From the NCBI GenBank assembly GCA_031260125.1, contig JAIRKM010000082.1:1-34543 (forward strand): a DNA stretch of 34,543 bases. Direction: 5' to 3'. A program made the position numbers and the translations under genes. The DNA is from Helicobacteraceae bacterium (GTDB lineage Bacteria > Campylobacterota > Campylobacteria > Campylobacterales > SZUA-545). Positions 7,352-14,768 of the stretch are shown here, piece by piece. The notes under the pieces were generated by a model. The model searched no databases and was not told the DNA's origin. It saw nothing but the letters and a program-made list of their open reading frames with translations. Each line of letters begins with the position of its first letter. The first letter of the stretch is position 1.

Positions 7352-9265
7352 TTGGCAACGCAAAAAGATGGACGCTTTGAGACGTTTCCGGCCGTAAGAG
7401 AGTACAGCGAACTGCTAGAGGCGCAGAATAAACGGCTCGCTAGGGCGACGCTCACAGGCAAAATTAGCAGCCTGCACGACGCCGCCACGCTTTTTGAGTT
7501 TGTGGAAAAGACTCAGCAAAACTTTTCCGATCTGCAAAAAAAGCTGGTAGAGCGCCTATTTAACGAGAATCTCAGCAATGCGGTAAGCTCCGCGGCGATC
7601 AGGTCTCGATCGGCGATCGACGTGCTGAACCGCTGCTTGTATGAACGATCGTCCGATGTGGCATTTCTGGCGGCTGATGGCGATCTGATCGACTTCCTAT
7701 CGTTGGAAAACCCCTCAAAGACCGATCGGGAGGCGATAAGAAAACGGCTCAAAGAGTACGCATCCTGCTACACCGTTTACAAGGATATTGTGCTTTTGCG
7801 TCCCGATGGTCGTATCGCCGCACGGCTTGACGAGAGATTTGGCATCGGCAAAAGCCGCGATTCTTTCATTGAGGAGACGCTTTCAAAGAACGGATATGTC
7901 GAAGTTCTCAAAGAGAGCGATCTTTTTATCGATCGCAAAAAGGAGCTGATCTTCGCAAAGAGGGCGGCAAACGGCGCGCGGATCGTCGGCGTGCTGGCGC
8001 TGGTTTTTGATTTTGACGGGGAGATGAACGCGATCTTTGAGTTTCTCAACAGCCGAATCGCGCTGGTTGACAGCAGGAAACACGTGATCGCAAGCTGCGC
8101 CCCCGCGCAGACGGACGATATCTTTGGTTTTAATCTTGAAAAGCCCTATATGATTACAAAGTTTGGCAATAAAACCTTTATATGCGCGGGGGCAAAAGCC
8201 GAGAGTTTTGAAGGCTATACCGGCTTGGATTGGACTGCCTACGCCTTTACACATTCCAGCGACGATCAGGTGGGAGAGGCGCGCTCGGCGGGGCAGTTTT
8301 CCGCTCTGCTCTCCGCGGAACTGCGGCAGATTGTGGACGCAAGCGAGGAGATCGGCGAAGATCTCGGCGATGTTGTTATTAACGGCGAACTGATCGCCTC
8401 CAAAACACGCGCCTACGCCCTAAACCCCATTCTGGAGAATATCAGACAGATCGGCGAGCAGACGCGGGCTGTTTTCAGGCGCGCGGTAGTCGATCTGGAG
8501 AACGTAGTCGCCGCCGCGCTCTTTACCGCCTCCTCCCTGCTGGCGCGGTTGAGCCTGAACATCGCGGATCGCAATCTCTACGAACGCGCCGCCGACTGCC
8601 GCTGGTGGGCAAAAAACCCGCTCTTTCGCAAGGAACAGTACGAGGAGGCGAGCGGCGTTTTGGAGCGCATAAACTCCCTTTACGCCCCCTATTCACTGCT
8701 GTACATATACGATCGCCATGGCATTGTGCGGGCGGTAAGCAAACGCGAAGCGGCGGATTTTGTCGGTAAACCCCTCGCCGACGAAACGCATAGAGAGGTG
8801 CTGCGCAATGCCGACATGAACCGCTACTTTGTAACCCCGTTCGCGCCAAACGAGCTTTACGGCGGCAAGCCCACCTACGTTTACCAAGCCTCTATTTTAA
8901 GCGAGGCGAACGCGCCAATCGGCGGTATCGGCTTGGTATTTGACGCCGCTAGGCAATTTGAGGCGATACTGCGAACCACGCTGCCGCCGAGTGGCAATGA
9001 GGAAGATGGGACAGGTCAAGCCGCGTTCGGCGTCTTCTTTGACAACGTGAAAAATATCGTGATCGCCTCAACCAACCGCGGACTCGCGCCGCTTGAGCGC
9101 CTGCCGTTTGACTTAGCGGCGCTTGGGGAGTCCAAAACCTCCCTTTTTGAATGGGACGGCAGGCAGTATATCGTGGCGCGGGCGGACTCCGATGGCTATC
9201 GCGAATACAAGAGGACGGACGGATACGCGAATAACCTCTCTTCCTTGATTTTTATGCCGGTGTAG
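7352..9265 (+). CDS. Soluble protein with two tandem Cache-like sensor modules
   Basis: I start at TTG 7352, with AAGGG (7341-7345) upstream. The 637-residue protein has no signal peptide and no clear membrane helix, so it should be cytoplasmic. It contains an internal duplication. Module A begins with CLYERSSDVAFLAADGDL (residues 95-112) and module B with NLYERAADCRWWAKNPLF (408-425). Later counterparts also line up: GVLALVFDFDGEMNAI with GGIGLVFDAARQFEAI, and ALVDSRKHVIAS with VFFDNVKNIVIAS. Each module looks like a PAS/Cache-type ligand-binding fold. From memory, similar LYERTADV motifs occur in Cache proteins encoded next to CheW in other proteobacteria. No output domain is visible. With cheV upstream, a role in modulating the chemotaxis array is plausible but unproven. 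Confidence 0.75.
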   Translation: MATQKDGRFETFPAVREYSELLEAQNKRLARATLTGKISSLHDAATLFEFVEKTQQNFSDLQKKLVERLFNENLSNAVSSAAIRSRSAIDVLNRCLYERSSDVAFLAADGDLIDFLSLENPSKTDREAIRKRLKEYASCYTVYKDIVLLRPDGRIAARLDERFGIGKSRDSFIEETLSKNGYVEVLKESDLFIDRKKELIFAKRAANGARIVGVLALVFDFDGEMNAIFEFLNSRIALVDSRKHVIASCAPAQTDDIFGFNLEKPYMITKFGNKTFICAGAKAESFEGYTGLDWTAYAFTHSSDDQVGEARSAGQFSALLSAELRQIVDASEEIGEDLGDVVINGELIASKTRAYALNPILENIRQIGEQTRAVFRRAVVDLENVVAAALFTASSLLARLSLNIADRNLYERAADCRWWAKNPLFRKEQYEEASGVLERINSLYAPYSLLYIYDRHGIVRAVSKREAADFVGKPLADETHREVLRNADMNRYFVTPFAPNELYGGKPTYVYQASILSEANAPIGGIGLVFDAARQFEAILRTTLPPSGNEEDGTGQAAFGVFFDNVKNIVIASTNRGLAPLERLPFDLAALGESKTSLFEWDGRQYIVARADSDGYREYKRTDGYANNLSSLIFMPV

Positions 9266-9267
9266 AT

Positions 9268-9693
9268 ATGGACGACAACGCCCTTTTGATCGCCATCGCG
9301 CTACTAGGTCTGTTCCTGATCGTTGCCGTTGTGATGATCGCCGTTCAGACAAGGCGAAATCCGGCAACGCTTGAAGAAAAAGCGGCAGAAGCCGCCGCGC
9401 CTCCCAAACGAGCGGCAAAGCGCAAAAGCGGCGTTTTGATCGTCGCCGGAAAAAAATTCTCCTTCGATTATCGGGAGAAAGACGAGGAGAGCGTAGCCAG
9501 ACTGCTCGGCTTGATCAAGAACTCGCTCCAATTGATCAAGGAGAGCAAATATAAAGAGGTGATCGCCTCACGCGCCGCGGAGGGTGAATCTCTGCTTAAA
9601 AAGCTAGGCGGCGTCATAACTTTCAGCGACGACGGCTCAATGGACGATATTCTCGACTGCTTCGCTCAATACGTCAAGACGCTCAAAAGCTGA
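9268..9693 (+). CDS. Small membrane-anchored protein of unknown function
   Basis: The ATG at 9268 follows the previous stop by two bases, so this gene is co-transcribed with the tandem Cache gene. The 141-residue protein has one N-terminal transmembrane helix (about 6-26). A basic, Ala/Lys/Pro-rich linker follows (about 30-55), then a compact cytoplasmic domain (about 56-141) with two predicted helices around a KKFSFDYREKDEES strand-turn. I do not recognise the family. The tight spacing suggests that it could tether the soluble Cache protein to the membrane, which is inference only. Its stop codon abuts the rplS stop on the other strand with no bases between. Confidence 0.7.
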   Translation: MDDNALLIAIALLGLFLIVAVVMIAVQTRRNPATLEEKAAEAAAPPKRAAKRKSGVLIVAGKKFSFDYREKDEESVARLLGLIKNSLQLIKESKYKEVIASRAAEGESLLKKLGGVITFSDDGSMDDILDCFAQYVKTLKS

Positions 9694-10071
9694 TCAGCCT
9701 TCCGCCGCCGGCTTCTGCGTCTGCGCCTCTTTGATCCGCGCCGCCTTGCCGCGCAGGTTTCTCAGGTAGTACAGTTTGCTTCGCCGCACATCGCCGCGCC
9801 TGATCAGCTTCACGCTTTCAAGGCTTTCGGCGTACAGCGGAAAGATTCTCTCCACCCCGACGTTGTTCGCTCCTATTTTGCGGACGGTGAAAGTTCTGCC
9901 CGCGCCCGCGCCGCGCACGGATATGCAGACGCCCTCAAAGCTCTGAATCCGACTCTTGTCGCCCTCTTTAATCCGAATGCCGATTCTGATCGTATCTCCC
10001 GCACGGAAATCGGGTATATTCTTTTCGCCAATCTGTGCCTTCTCAAACGCCTCAATATAGCGGTTTCTCAT
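9694..10071 (-). CDS. rplS: 50S ribosomal protein L19
   Basis: L19 lies at the 30S-50S interface and contributes to bridges with 16S rRNA. The 125-residue sequence has the family landmarks: the [27 protein letters not shown] block, then [15 protein letters not shown] and the basic [15 protein letters not shown] tail. AAAGG lies seven bases before the ATG. It is the last gene of the ffh-rpsP-khpA-rimM-trmD-rplS cluster, the order seen in C. jejuni, and has a TATAAT of its own just upstream. The C-terminal extension ([10 protein letters not shown]) is slightly longer than in E. coli. Confidence 0.98.
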   Translation of the reverse strand: MRNRYIEAFEKAQIGEKNIPDFRAGDTIRIGIRIKEGDKSRIQSFEGVCISVRGAGAGRTFTVRKIGANNVGVERIFPLYAESLESVKLIRRGDVRRSKLYYLRNLRGKAARIKEAQTQKPAAEG

Positions 10072-10102
10072 TGTTGTGCCTTTATAGAGAAAAAAGTTGG
10101 CA

Positions 10103-10108
10103 ATTATA
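10103..10108 (-). promoter_or_regulatory. -10 box of an internal rplS promoter
   Basis: A perfect TATAAT on the minus strand directly follows the trmD stop and lies 32 bases before the rplS ATG. It suggests that rplS can be transcribed separately from the rest of the operon. Confidence 0.5.
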
Positions 10109-10789
10109 CTAACTTTTGCTTAACAGATCGGGGCGAAAGAAGGCGGTTTTGAGGGCGGCGAGCGTTTTTCGCAGCTTTGCGGCTTCTTTGTGGTTGCCGT
10201 TTAGCAGCGCCGAGGGGGTTTTTAGCCCGCGGAAAACGGCGGGTTTTGTCCATACGGGAGATTCAAGCAGATCGCCTTCAAAGCTCTCCTCCGCGAGCGA
10301 TTCGCCGCTTCCTAGCACGCCCGGCACAAATCTAAGCACGGCGTCCGCCACAGATAGCGCTGGCAGTTCTCCGCCGGTAAGCACAAAATCGCCGATCGAA
10401 AAAAGCTCGTCGGCAAAACGCTCAATTGACCGTTCGTCAAACCCCTCATAGCGTCCGCACACAAGCGCTATATGCTCAAAAGCCGCCAGCCGTTTGGCAT
10501 CCTTTACGTTAAAACGCTTGGCAGAAGGGGTAAGAAAGATGATCCTTGCCTCTTTTGAAGCGCCCCTTAACGCGCCAAGCGCGTCGAAGAGCGGCTGCGG
10601 CGCAAGCACCATGCCGGCGCCGCCACCCGTCACCGTATCGTCCGTTTTCCGATGCTTGTCGGTCGTGTAATCGCGTGGGTTTAGAAACTCAATCGTAAAG
10701 AGTCCCTTTTGCATCGCCCTTTTTAGGATCGATTCCTCAAAATAGGGGCGGATCAGATCGCCAAAAAGCGAAACGAAGGTAATTTTCAA
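10109..10789 (-). CDS. trmD: tRNA (guanine37-N1)-methyltransferase TrmD
   Basis: TrmD methylates G37 next to the anticodon using S-adenosylmethionine and prevents +1 frameshifting. I start at TTG 10789, which overlaps the rimM stop (TTTGA context) and yields the classic N-terminus [16 protein letters not shown]. This gives 226 residues, close to the family norm; an upstream ATG at 10813 would add eight residues inside rimM. SPOUT-fold motifs are present: [29 protein letters not shown] and [13 protein letters not shown], which form the knotted SAM site. It is translationally coupled to rimM and essential in most bacteria. Confidence 0.97.
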   Translation of the reverse strand: MKITFVSLFGDLIRPYFEESILKRAMQKGLFTIEFLNPRDYTTDKHRKTDDTVTGGGAGMVLAPQPLFDALGALRGASKEARIIFLTPSAKRFNVKDAKRLAAFEHIALVCGRYEGFDERSIERFADELFSIGDFVLTGGELPALSVADAVLRFVPGVLGSGESLAEESFEGDLLESPVWTKPAVFRGLKTPSALLNGNHKEAAKLRKTLAALKTAFFRPDLLSKS

Positions 10790-11304
10790 AGCGCCTCGAT
10801 CAATTCGGCGCAATGCCGTACAACAAGAGCGCCCTTCTGTACGCCGCCTATAAAATGATCGTCGTATGGAATGATCAGCCGCCGTTTTTTTCCGATCGGG
10901 GCGATTACGATCGTCGCGGGGCTGCCCTCTCGTATCTCCTCTACAACGCCTAGCTTCTCCCCGTTTTCCACCGCGGGCAGTCCGATAACGTCAAACCAAA
11001 AATGCTCGTTTTCCTTCAGCTTTATAGCCGATCTCGTTTCGGATATGGTCGTAAAAAGCTCATATCCGGCGAGTTCTGCCGCCTCTTCGGGGGTGTTGTA
11101 ACCGTCAAAGCCGATCAGCATTCGGCTTAGATCGGCGCGATCGACGACCACCGTTTTTTCCTTGCCATCGCGAGCGGCTTTTAACTGTCGTCCGACGCTG
11201 AAAAATTGAGGAAAATCGCACAGCACGCGGAGTCTTACAACTCCCTTCAACCCAAAGGGCTTGCCAATCCTCCCGACGATCAGATCGCTATCGCGGGCGC
11301 TCAT
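10786..11304 (-). CDS. rimM: 16S rRNA processing protein RimM
   Basis: RimM is an assembly factor that binds S19 and helps mature the 30S head. I chose ATG 11304, inside the end of khpA (17-base overlap), because it gives [20 protein letters not shown] at the N-terminus as in the family and a length of 172. A start further upstream would add 25 unrelated residues. The N-terminal RimM domain spans about 5-85. The C-terminal PRC-barrel (about 92-170) contains FWFDVIGL and the IPYDDHFI strand. The gene lies between khpA and trmD in the conserved order. Confidence 0.95.
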   Translation of the reverse strand: MSARDSDLIVGRIGKPFGLKGVVRLRVLCDFPQFFSVGRQLKAARDGKEKTVVVDRADLSRMLIGFDGYNTPEEAAELAGYELFTTISETRSAIKLKENEHFWFDVIGLPAVENGEKLGVVEEIREGSPATIVIAPIGKKRRLIIPYDDHFIGGVQKGALVVRHCAELIEAL

Positions 11305-11542
11305 CAATAGGCTTGACCAGAATGCGGTAGCTGATCTGATCCTTTGCCTTGCAGCCGGATACAACGGTTTTGATCGCATTGATCATATTGCCGTCCTTGC
11401 CGATAATTTTTCCCACGTCCTGCTGATGCGCATAGACCGTGATCTCGGAAAACTTCTCGTCGATATCCTCACGCGTTACCTCAATACACTCCGGTTCCGT
11501 GGATATCAGGCGGGCAAAGTCCGCGACAAAATTTTCGATCAT
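11288..11542 (-). CDS. khpA: KH-domain RNA-binding protein (KhpA-like)
   Basis: This is a single KH-domain protein of 84 residues. The RNA-binding loop is visible as [16 protein letters not shown], with the GKDG form of the GxxG signature near residues 48-51. Such proteins sit between rpsP and rimM in many bacteria, and partner KhpB/Jag in some Gram-positives; in this phylum their partner is uncertain. It overlaps rpsP by four bases at its start and rimM by 17 bases at its end, so production is tied to ribosome-biogenesis genes. The first 40 residues are acidic and form part of the fold. Confidence 0.93.
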   Translation of the reverse strand: MIENFVADFARLISTEPECIEVTREDIDEKFSEITVYAHQQDVGKIIGKDGNMINAIKTVVSGCKAKDQISYRILVKPIDERPR

Positions 11543-11769
11543 GCTTTCTGCGCGATCCGCGCCACTGTCGTGCTGGGCTTGGCACCTACGCCCGTCCAGT
11601 AGTCGTAGCGCTCCCGATCGAGTTTGAGCGTCTTTTCGGCGCTCATTGGGTTGTAATAGCCCAGTATCTCACGAAAGCCGCTGTCTCTGCGCTTCCTGCT
11701 ATCCGTAACCACAATGCGGTAAAACGGCTGTTTTTTCTTGCCAATTCTTGTTAAACGAATCACTGTCAT
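11539..11769 (-). CDS. rpsP: 30S ribosomal protein S16
   Basis: S16 stabilises the 5' domain of 16S rRNA. The 76-residue sequence shows the signature [20 protein letters not shown] followed by [20 protein letters not shown] and a C-terminal [17 protein letters not shown]. Length is that of the short bacterial S16. Its start lies 18 bases after the ffh stop, and its stop overlaps the khpA start (ATGA), so it is the second gene of the operon. Confidence 0.98.
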   Translation of the reverse strand: MTVIRLTRIGKKKQPFYRIVVTDSRKRRDSGFREILGYYNPMSAEKTLKLDRERYDYWTGVGAKPSTTVARIAQKA

Positions 11770-11787
11770 CTGTTTCCTTTAAGTAAA

Positions 11788-13116
11788 TTATGCTCTGACG
11801 CGGCTCTGCTGGCTCAAAAGCGCGCCAAATTTCTGCATGCCGCCCTTGCCGGCAAACTGCTTTGCCATTTTAGCACCGTTTCTAAACTGCTTTATAAAAC
11901 GGTTCACCTCGTCGATCGAAAGCCCCGCCCCCTTGGATATGCGCAGCTTGCGCGATGGGGAAAGCAGGTCTGGCTCGTCGCGCTCCTTCGGCGTCATCGA
12001 TCCTATCATTGCGCGGATATGACGAATATCTTTGGAGTTTTCCAGATCGAGATCGCCTAGCTTTTGGCTGAGCGCCCCCGCGCCCGGGATCATTCCCAAG
12101 ATCGATTTCATGCTGCCAATCTTGCTTACCTGCTCAATCTGCGCCAGAAAATCGTTGAAGCTAAAGGTGCCTTTTTTGATCTTTTTGCCGATCGCCGCCG
12201 CCTTTTTCTCGTCGATCTCCGCCGTAACCTTCTCTGTAAGCGTGGCAATATCCCCTTCCCCCATCAGGCGGCTGACGATCCGTTCGGGGATAAATATCTC
12301 CAAATCGCCCGTTTTTTCGCCCGTGCCGATAAACCGCAGAGGCACGCCGATCTGCGAGGCGAGCGATATGGCGATCCCGCCCGTGGCATCGCCGTCAAAC
12401 TTGGTAAGAATCACGCCCGTCAGCGCGATCTGCCGATGAAACGCCTCGGCGCTTCTCACCGCGTCTTGCCCCGCAAGAGAGTCCGCGACGTAGAAAATCT
12501 CGTGCGGATTGGCCGCGTTTTTGATCGCCGCGAGTTCACTCATCATATCGGCGTCGATCCCAAGCCGTCCCGCCGTATCGACAATCAGGACATCAAAAAG
12601 CCCGTCATTCGCCCGCTTCAGCGCCGCTTTTACCGTTTCGATCGGCGAATCGGCGCTGATAAACTCCACCTCGACACTGCTGCACAACTGGCGAAGCTGT
12701 TCCGCCGCTCCCGCCCGCCGCAGGTCTGCGCCCGCGACCAGCGTCTTTTTTGAACGGGATTTCAAAAACCGCGCCAGCTTTGCCGTCGTCGTGGTTTTAC
12801 CGCTGCCCTGCAATCCCGCCATCACAACGACTGTGGGCGGTTTTTGCGCGTAAACGAAGCCCTGATTGCCCGCGGCGGCAAGCGTTTCAAAAAGCGACGT
12901 TTCAAGCGCCTTGACAAAATAATCCTTCTGAATGCCCCGCTCTTTGGTTCTAACCTCAACCTTCGCGATCATCTCTTTTACCACCTTGTGGTGGATATCG
13001 CTTTTGAGCAGGGATTTTTTGAGGTCGTCGAGAACGCGCTTCAAAGAGGCTTCATCGTCAAAATGACGCAGCTTGCGCACGGCGTTTTTCAGCGAATCGG
13101 TTATTGCCTCAAACAA
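11788..13116 (-). CDS. ffh: Signal recognition particle protein Ffh
   Basis: Ffh binds 4.5S RNA and targets nascent inner-membrane proteins to FtsY. I start at TTG 13116, which has AGGAG five bases upstream and gives the standard N-terminus FEAITDSLKNAVRKL. The protein is 442 residues, close to C. jejuni Ffh. The N-domain spans about 1-85. The GTPase G-domain has the P-loop GLQGSGKTTTTAKLA, DTAGRLGID (G3) and TKFDGDATGG (G4). The C-terminal M-domain is about 300-442, with the RNA-binding SxGxG-like segment RISKGAGLSIDEVNRFIKQF. It is first in the operon, behind an extended -10 promoter that overlaps the end of the upstream phosphoribosyltransferase gene. Confidence 0.97.
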   Translation of the reverse strand: MFEAITDSLKNAVRKLRHFDDEASLKRVLDDLKKSLLKSDIHHKVVKEMIAKVEVRTKERGIQKDYFVKALETSLFETLAAAGNQGFVYAQKPPTVVVMAGLQGSGKTTTTAKLARFLKSRSKKTLVAGADLRRAGAAEQLRQLCSSVEVEFISADSPIETVKAALKRANDGLFDVLIVDTAGRLGIDADMMSELAAIKNAANPHEIFYVADSLAGQDAVRSAEAFHRQIALTGVILTKFDGDATGGIAISLASQIGVPLRFIGTGEKTGDLEIFIPERIVSRLMGEGDIATLTEKVTAEIDEKKAAAIGKKIKKGTFSFNDFLAQIEQVSKIGSMKSILGMIPGAGALSQKLGDLDLENSKDIRHIRAMIGSMTPKERDEPDLLSPSRKLRISKGAGLSIDEVNRFIKQFRNGAKMAKQFAGKGGMQKFGALLSQQSRVRA

Positions 13117-13146
13117 ACAAACTCCTGCATACAAAATAAAGCGCGG

Positions 13147-13155
13147 ATTATAGCA
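13147..13155 (-). promoter_or_regulatory. Extended -10 promoter of the ffh-rpsP-khpA-rimM-trmD operon
   Basis: On the minus strand this reads TGCTATAAT, a consensus extended -10. It overlaps the stop codon of the preceding phosphoribosyltransferase gene (13148-13150) and lies 30 bases before the chosen TTG of ffh, with the AGGAG site between them. Confidence 0.65.
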
Positions 13156-13606
13156 GAGCGGGGTTAAGCTCTTTTTCCCAGAAAAACTCAATCCAGCCGA
13201 AAGCGGGTTTCACAAAGTAGTCCGCCGTAAACGCCGCGCTCTCTTTTTGAAACAAAACCGCCGTCTTAAACGTTGTGTTTTTATATCTCTCCGACAGGAG
13301 CTGCGTTACAGCCCGCAGCGTTTCGCCGCTGTCTGCGATCTCGTCGCACACAAGCACGTTTTTTTCATCGACAAGCGCGGGTATGTTTTTGATTTCAACG
13401 CTTTGGAGTTTCTGATCTCTTCTATAGTGAACGGCGTTGATAATGTAAAAGTTGTTTATCTCCAGCGCCTCCGCTATAAAAAGCCCCGTGAAAATTCCTC
13501 CTCTAGCGATCGATATAACGCCGTCAAAACGTTCGGCGGATATTTTATGCTCAAGCGCGCGCACATCGCTCAGAAATTCGTTGAAAGAATAGTATTGACC
13601 GCTCAT
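13148..13606 (-). CDS. Purine phosphoribosyltransferase, Gpt-like
   Basis: This is a type I phosphoribosyltransferase of 152 residues, resembling the xanthine-guanine phosphoribosyltransferase (Gpt) annotated in Helicobacter. The PRPP-binding motif is VLVCDEIADSGETL (about residues 84-97), in which two acidic residues precede the TxxT-like loop. FDGVISIARGGIFTGLFIAEAL forms the pyrophosphate loop. The hood sequence (FGWIEFFWEKEL at the C-terminus) ends in a W-x-E-F-F pattern common to Gpt-like enzymes, where aromatic residues stack on the purine. It probably salvages guanine, xanthine or hypoxanthine; the exact base cannot be read from the sequence. Its ATG overlaps the mqnE stop by four bases, so it is the second gene of that operon. 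Confidence 0.85.
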   Translation of the reverse strand: MSGQYYSFNEFLSDVRALEHKISAERFDGVISIARGGIFTGLFIAEALEINNFYIINAVHYRRDQKLQSVEIKNIPALVDEKNVLVCDEIADSGETLRAVTQLLSERYKNTTFKTAVLFQKESAAFTADYFVKPAFGWIEFFWEKELNPALL

Positions 13607-14622
13607 AGCGCCTCGTTATACATGCTATCGCGCTCGATCGGGACAAATCCCGCGTTGGCAATCAGATCGCGCAAAGATTTTTCGCTTACACCCGCGGCGC
13701 TTTGCGCGCCTGCTGCGCTGTTGATCGATTCGCGCTCGATCGTGCCGTCCATATCATCAGCGCCGAACTCCTGAGCCACAATTGCCAAATTCGGCGTAAG
13801 CCCTACCCAATAGGCCTTTATATGTGGAACGTTGTCCAAAATGATCCGCGAGATCGCGACTGTTTTTAATATCTCTTCGGCATCAAGCGCCCTGTCGATC
13901 TTCAAGAAGTTGTTTTTCGTCTGATACAGCAGGGGAATAAGCGCGTTGAAGCCGTTCGTCTTTTCTTGTAGCGAGCGGAGCCTCAGCAGGTGATCCACGC
14001 GATGTCCGCGGCTTTCCGTATGCCCAAAGAGCATTGAGGCGTTGCTCTTGCGCCCGCGCTTGTGCCACAATTCGTGGATTGTAAGCCAGTCCGCGGATTT
14101 TACCTTGCCGCCGCAGATCGTCCGCCGCAGGCTTTCATCAAAGATCTCCGCGCCGCCCCCAGGCATACTGTCAACGCCGCTTTCGATCATCCTGTCCAAT
14201 ATATAATCGAAACTCTTTTTGTAAGTACGCGCCAGAAATTCAACCTCCGCCGCCGTCATCGCTTTGAGATGTATATCCGGCGCGGCTTCTTTTACCGCCT
14301 TGAACATGTCGAAATACCATTCAAGCCCAAGGCTTTTGTTATGAGCGCCGACGATGTGGACCTCCTTTGCGCCGCGCTCTTTCGCGCCAATGGCGGTTTG
14401 AACGATCTCATCGATACTCATCGTGTACGGATTGGGATTCTTGCGGTGTGCCGAAAAACCGCAGAACAGACAGCGGTCAACACAGATATTTGTCGGATTT
14501 ATATGACGGTTACGGTTATAAAAAACCTTATTTCCATGATATTCCCGCCTGATCTTATTGGCTCTTTCGCCAAGCTCAAACAGCTCTAGTTCGTAGAGCT
14601 TGAGCGCCTCCTCAAACCGCAT
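13603..14622 (-). CDS. mqnE: Aminofutalosine synthase MqnE (radical SAM)
   Basis: MqnE joins SAM-derived adenosyl radical chemistry to 3-(1-carboxyvinyl-oxy)benzoate to make aminofutalosine, in the alternative (futalosine) menaquinone pathway used by Campylobacterota. The 339-residue protein has the radical-SAM cluster motif CxxxCxxC at Cys47, Cys51 and Cys54, within the family-typical context HINPTNICVDRCLFCGFS. Further landmarks are EVHIVGAHNKSLGLEWY and SMPGGGAEIF. GAGGAG lies four bases before the ATG. MqnC is the closest paralogue, but the NPTNxCxxRC context and length favour MqnE. Being transcribed with a purine salvage enzyme is chemically apt, because the pathway releases adenine. Confidence 0.92.
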   Translation of the reverse strand: MRFEEALKLYELELFELGERANKIRREYHGNKVFYNRNRHINPTNICVDRCLFCGFSAHRKNPNPYTMSIDEIVQTAIGAKERGAKEVHIVGAHNKSLGLEWYFDMFKAVKEAAPDIHLKAMTAAEVEFLARTYKKSFDYILDRMIESGVDSMPGGGAEIFDESLRRTICGGKVKSADWLTIHELWHKRGRKSNASMLFGHTESRGHRVDHLLRLRSLQEKTNGFNALIPLLYQTKNNFLKIDRALDAEEILKTVAISRIILDNVPHIKAYWVGLTPNLAIVAQEFGADDMDGTIERESINSAAGAQSAAGVSEKSLRDLIANAGFVPIERDSMYNEAL

Positions 14623-14682
14623 ATTCTCCTCTGCCTTATGCCCCGCCGCGGTTTAGGCGGACAAGGCTACAATTTCGCGTTG

Positions 14683-14709
14683 ATTCTACCAAAACGCGGT
14701 TACTGTCAA
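14683..14709 (-). promoter_or_regulatory. Probable mqnE promoter
   Basis: On the minus strand a perfect TTGACA (14709..14704) is followed after 15 bases by TAGAAT (14688..14683). The latter is preceded by TGG, an extended -10, and by the TTTTGG string seen at two other promoters here. The transcript leader would be about 55 bases. The 15-base spacer is shorter than ideal. Confidence 0.5.
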
Positions 14710-14768
14710 AAATGCCAAACGGCAAAGAGCGCGGGTTGCCTTAAAAAACGCAGGGGGCTAGACGGAAG

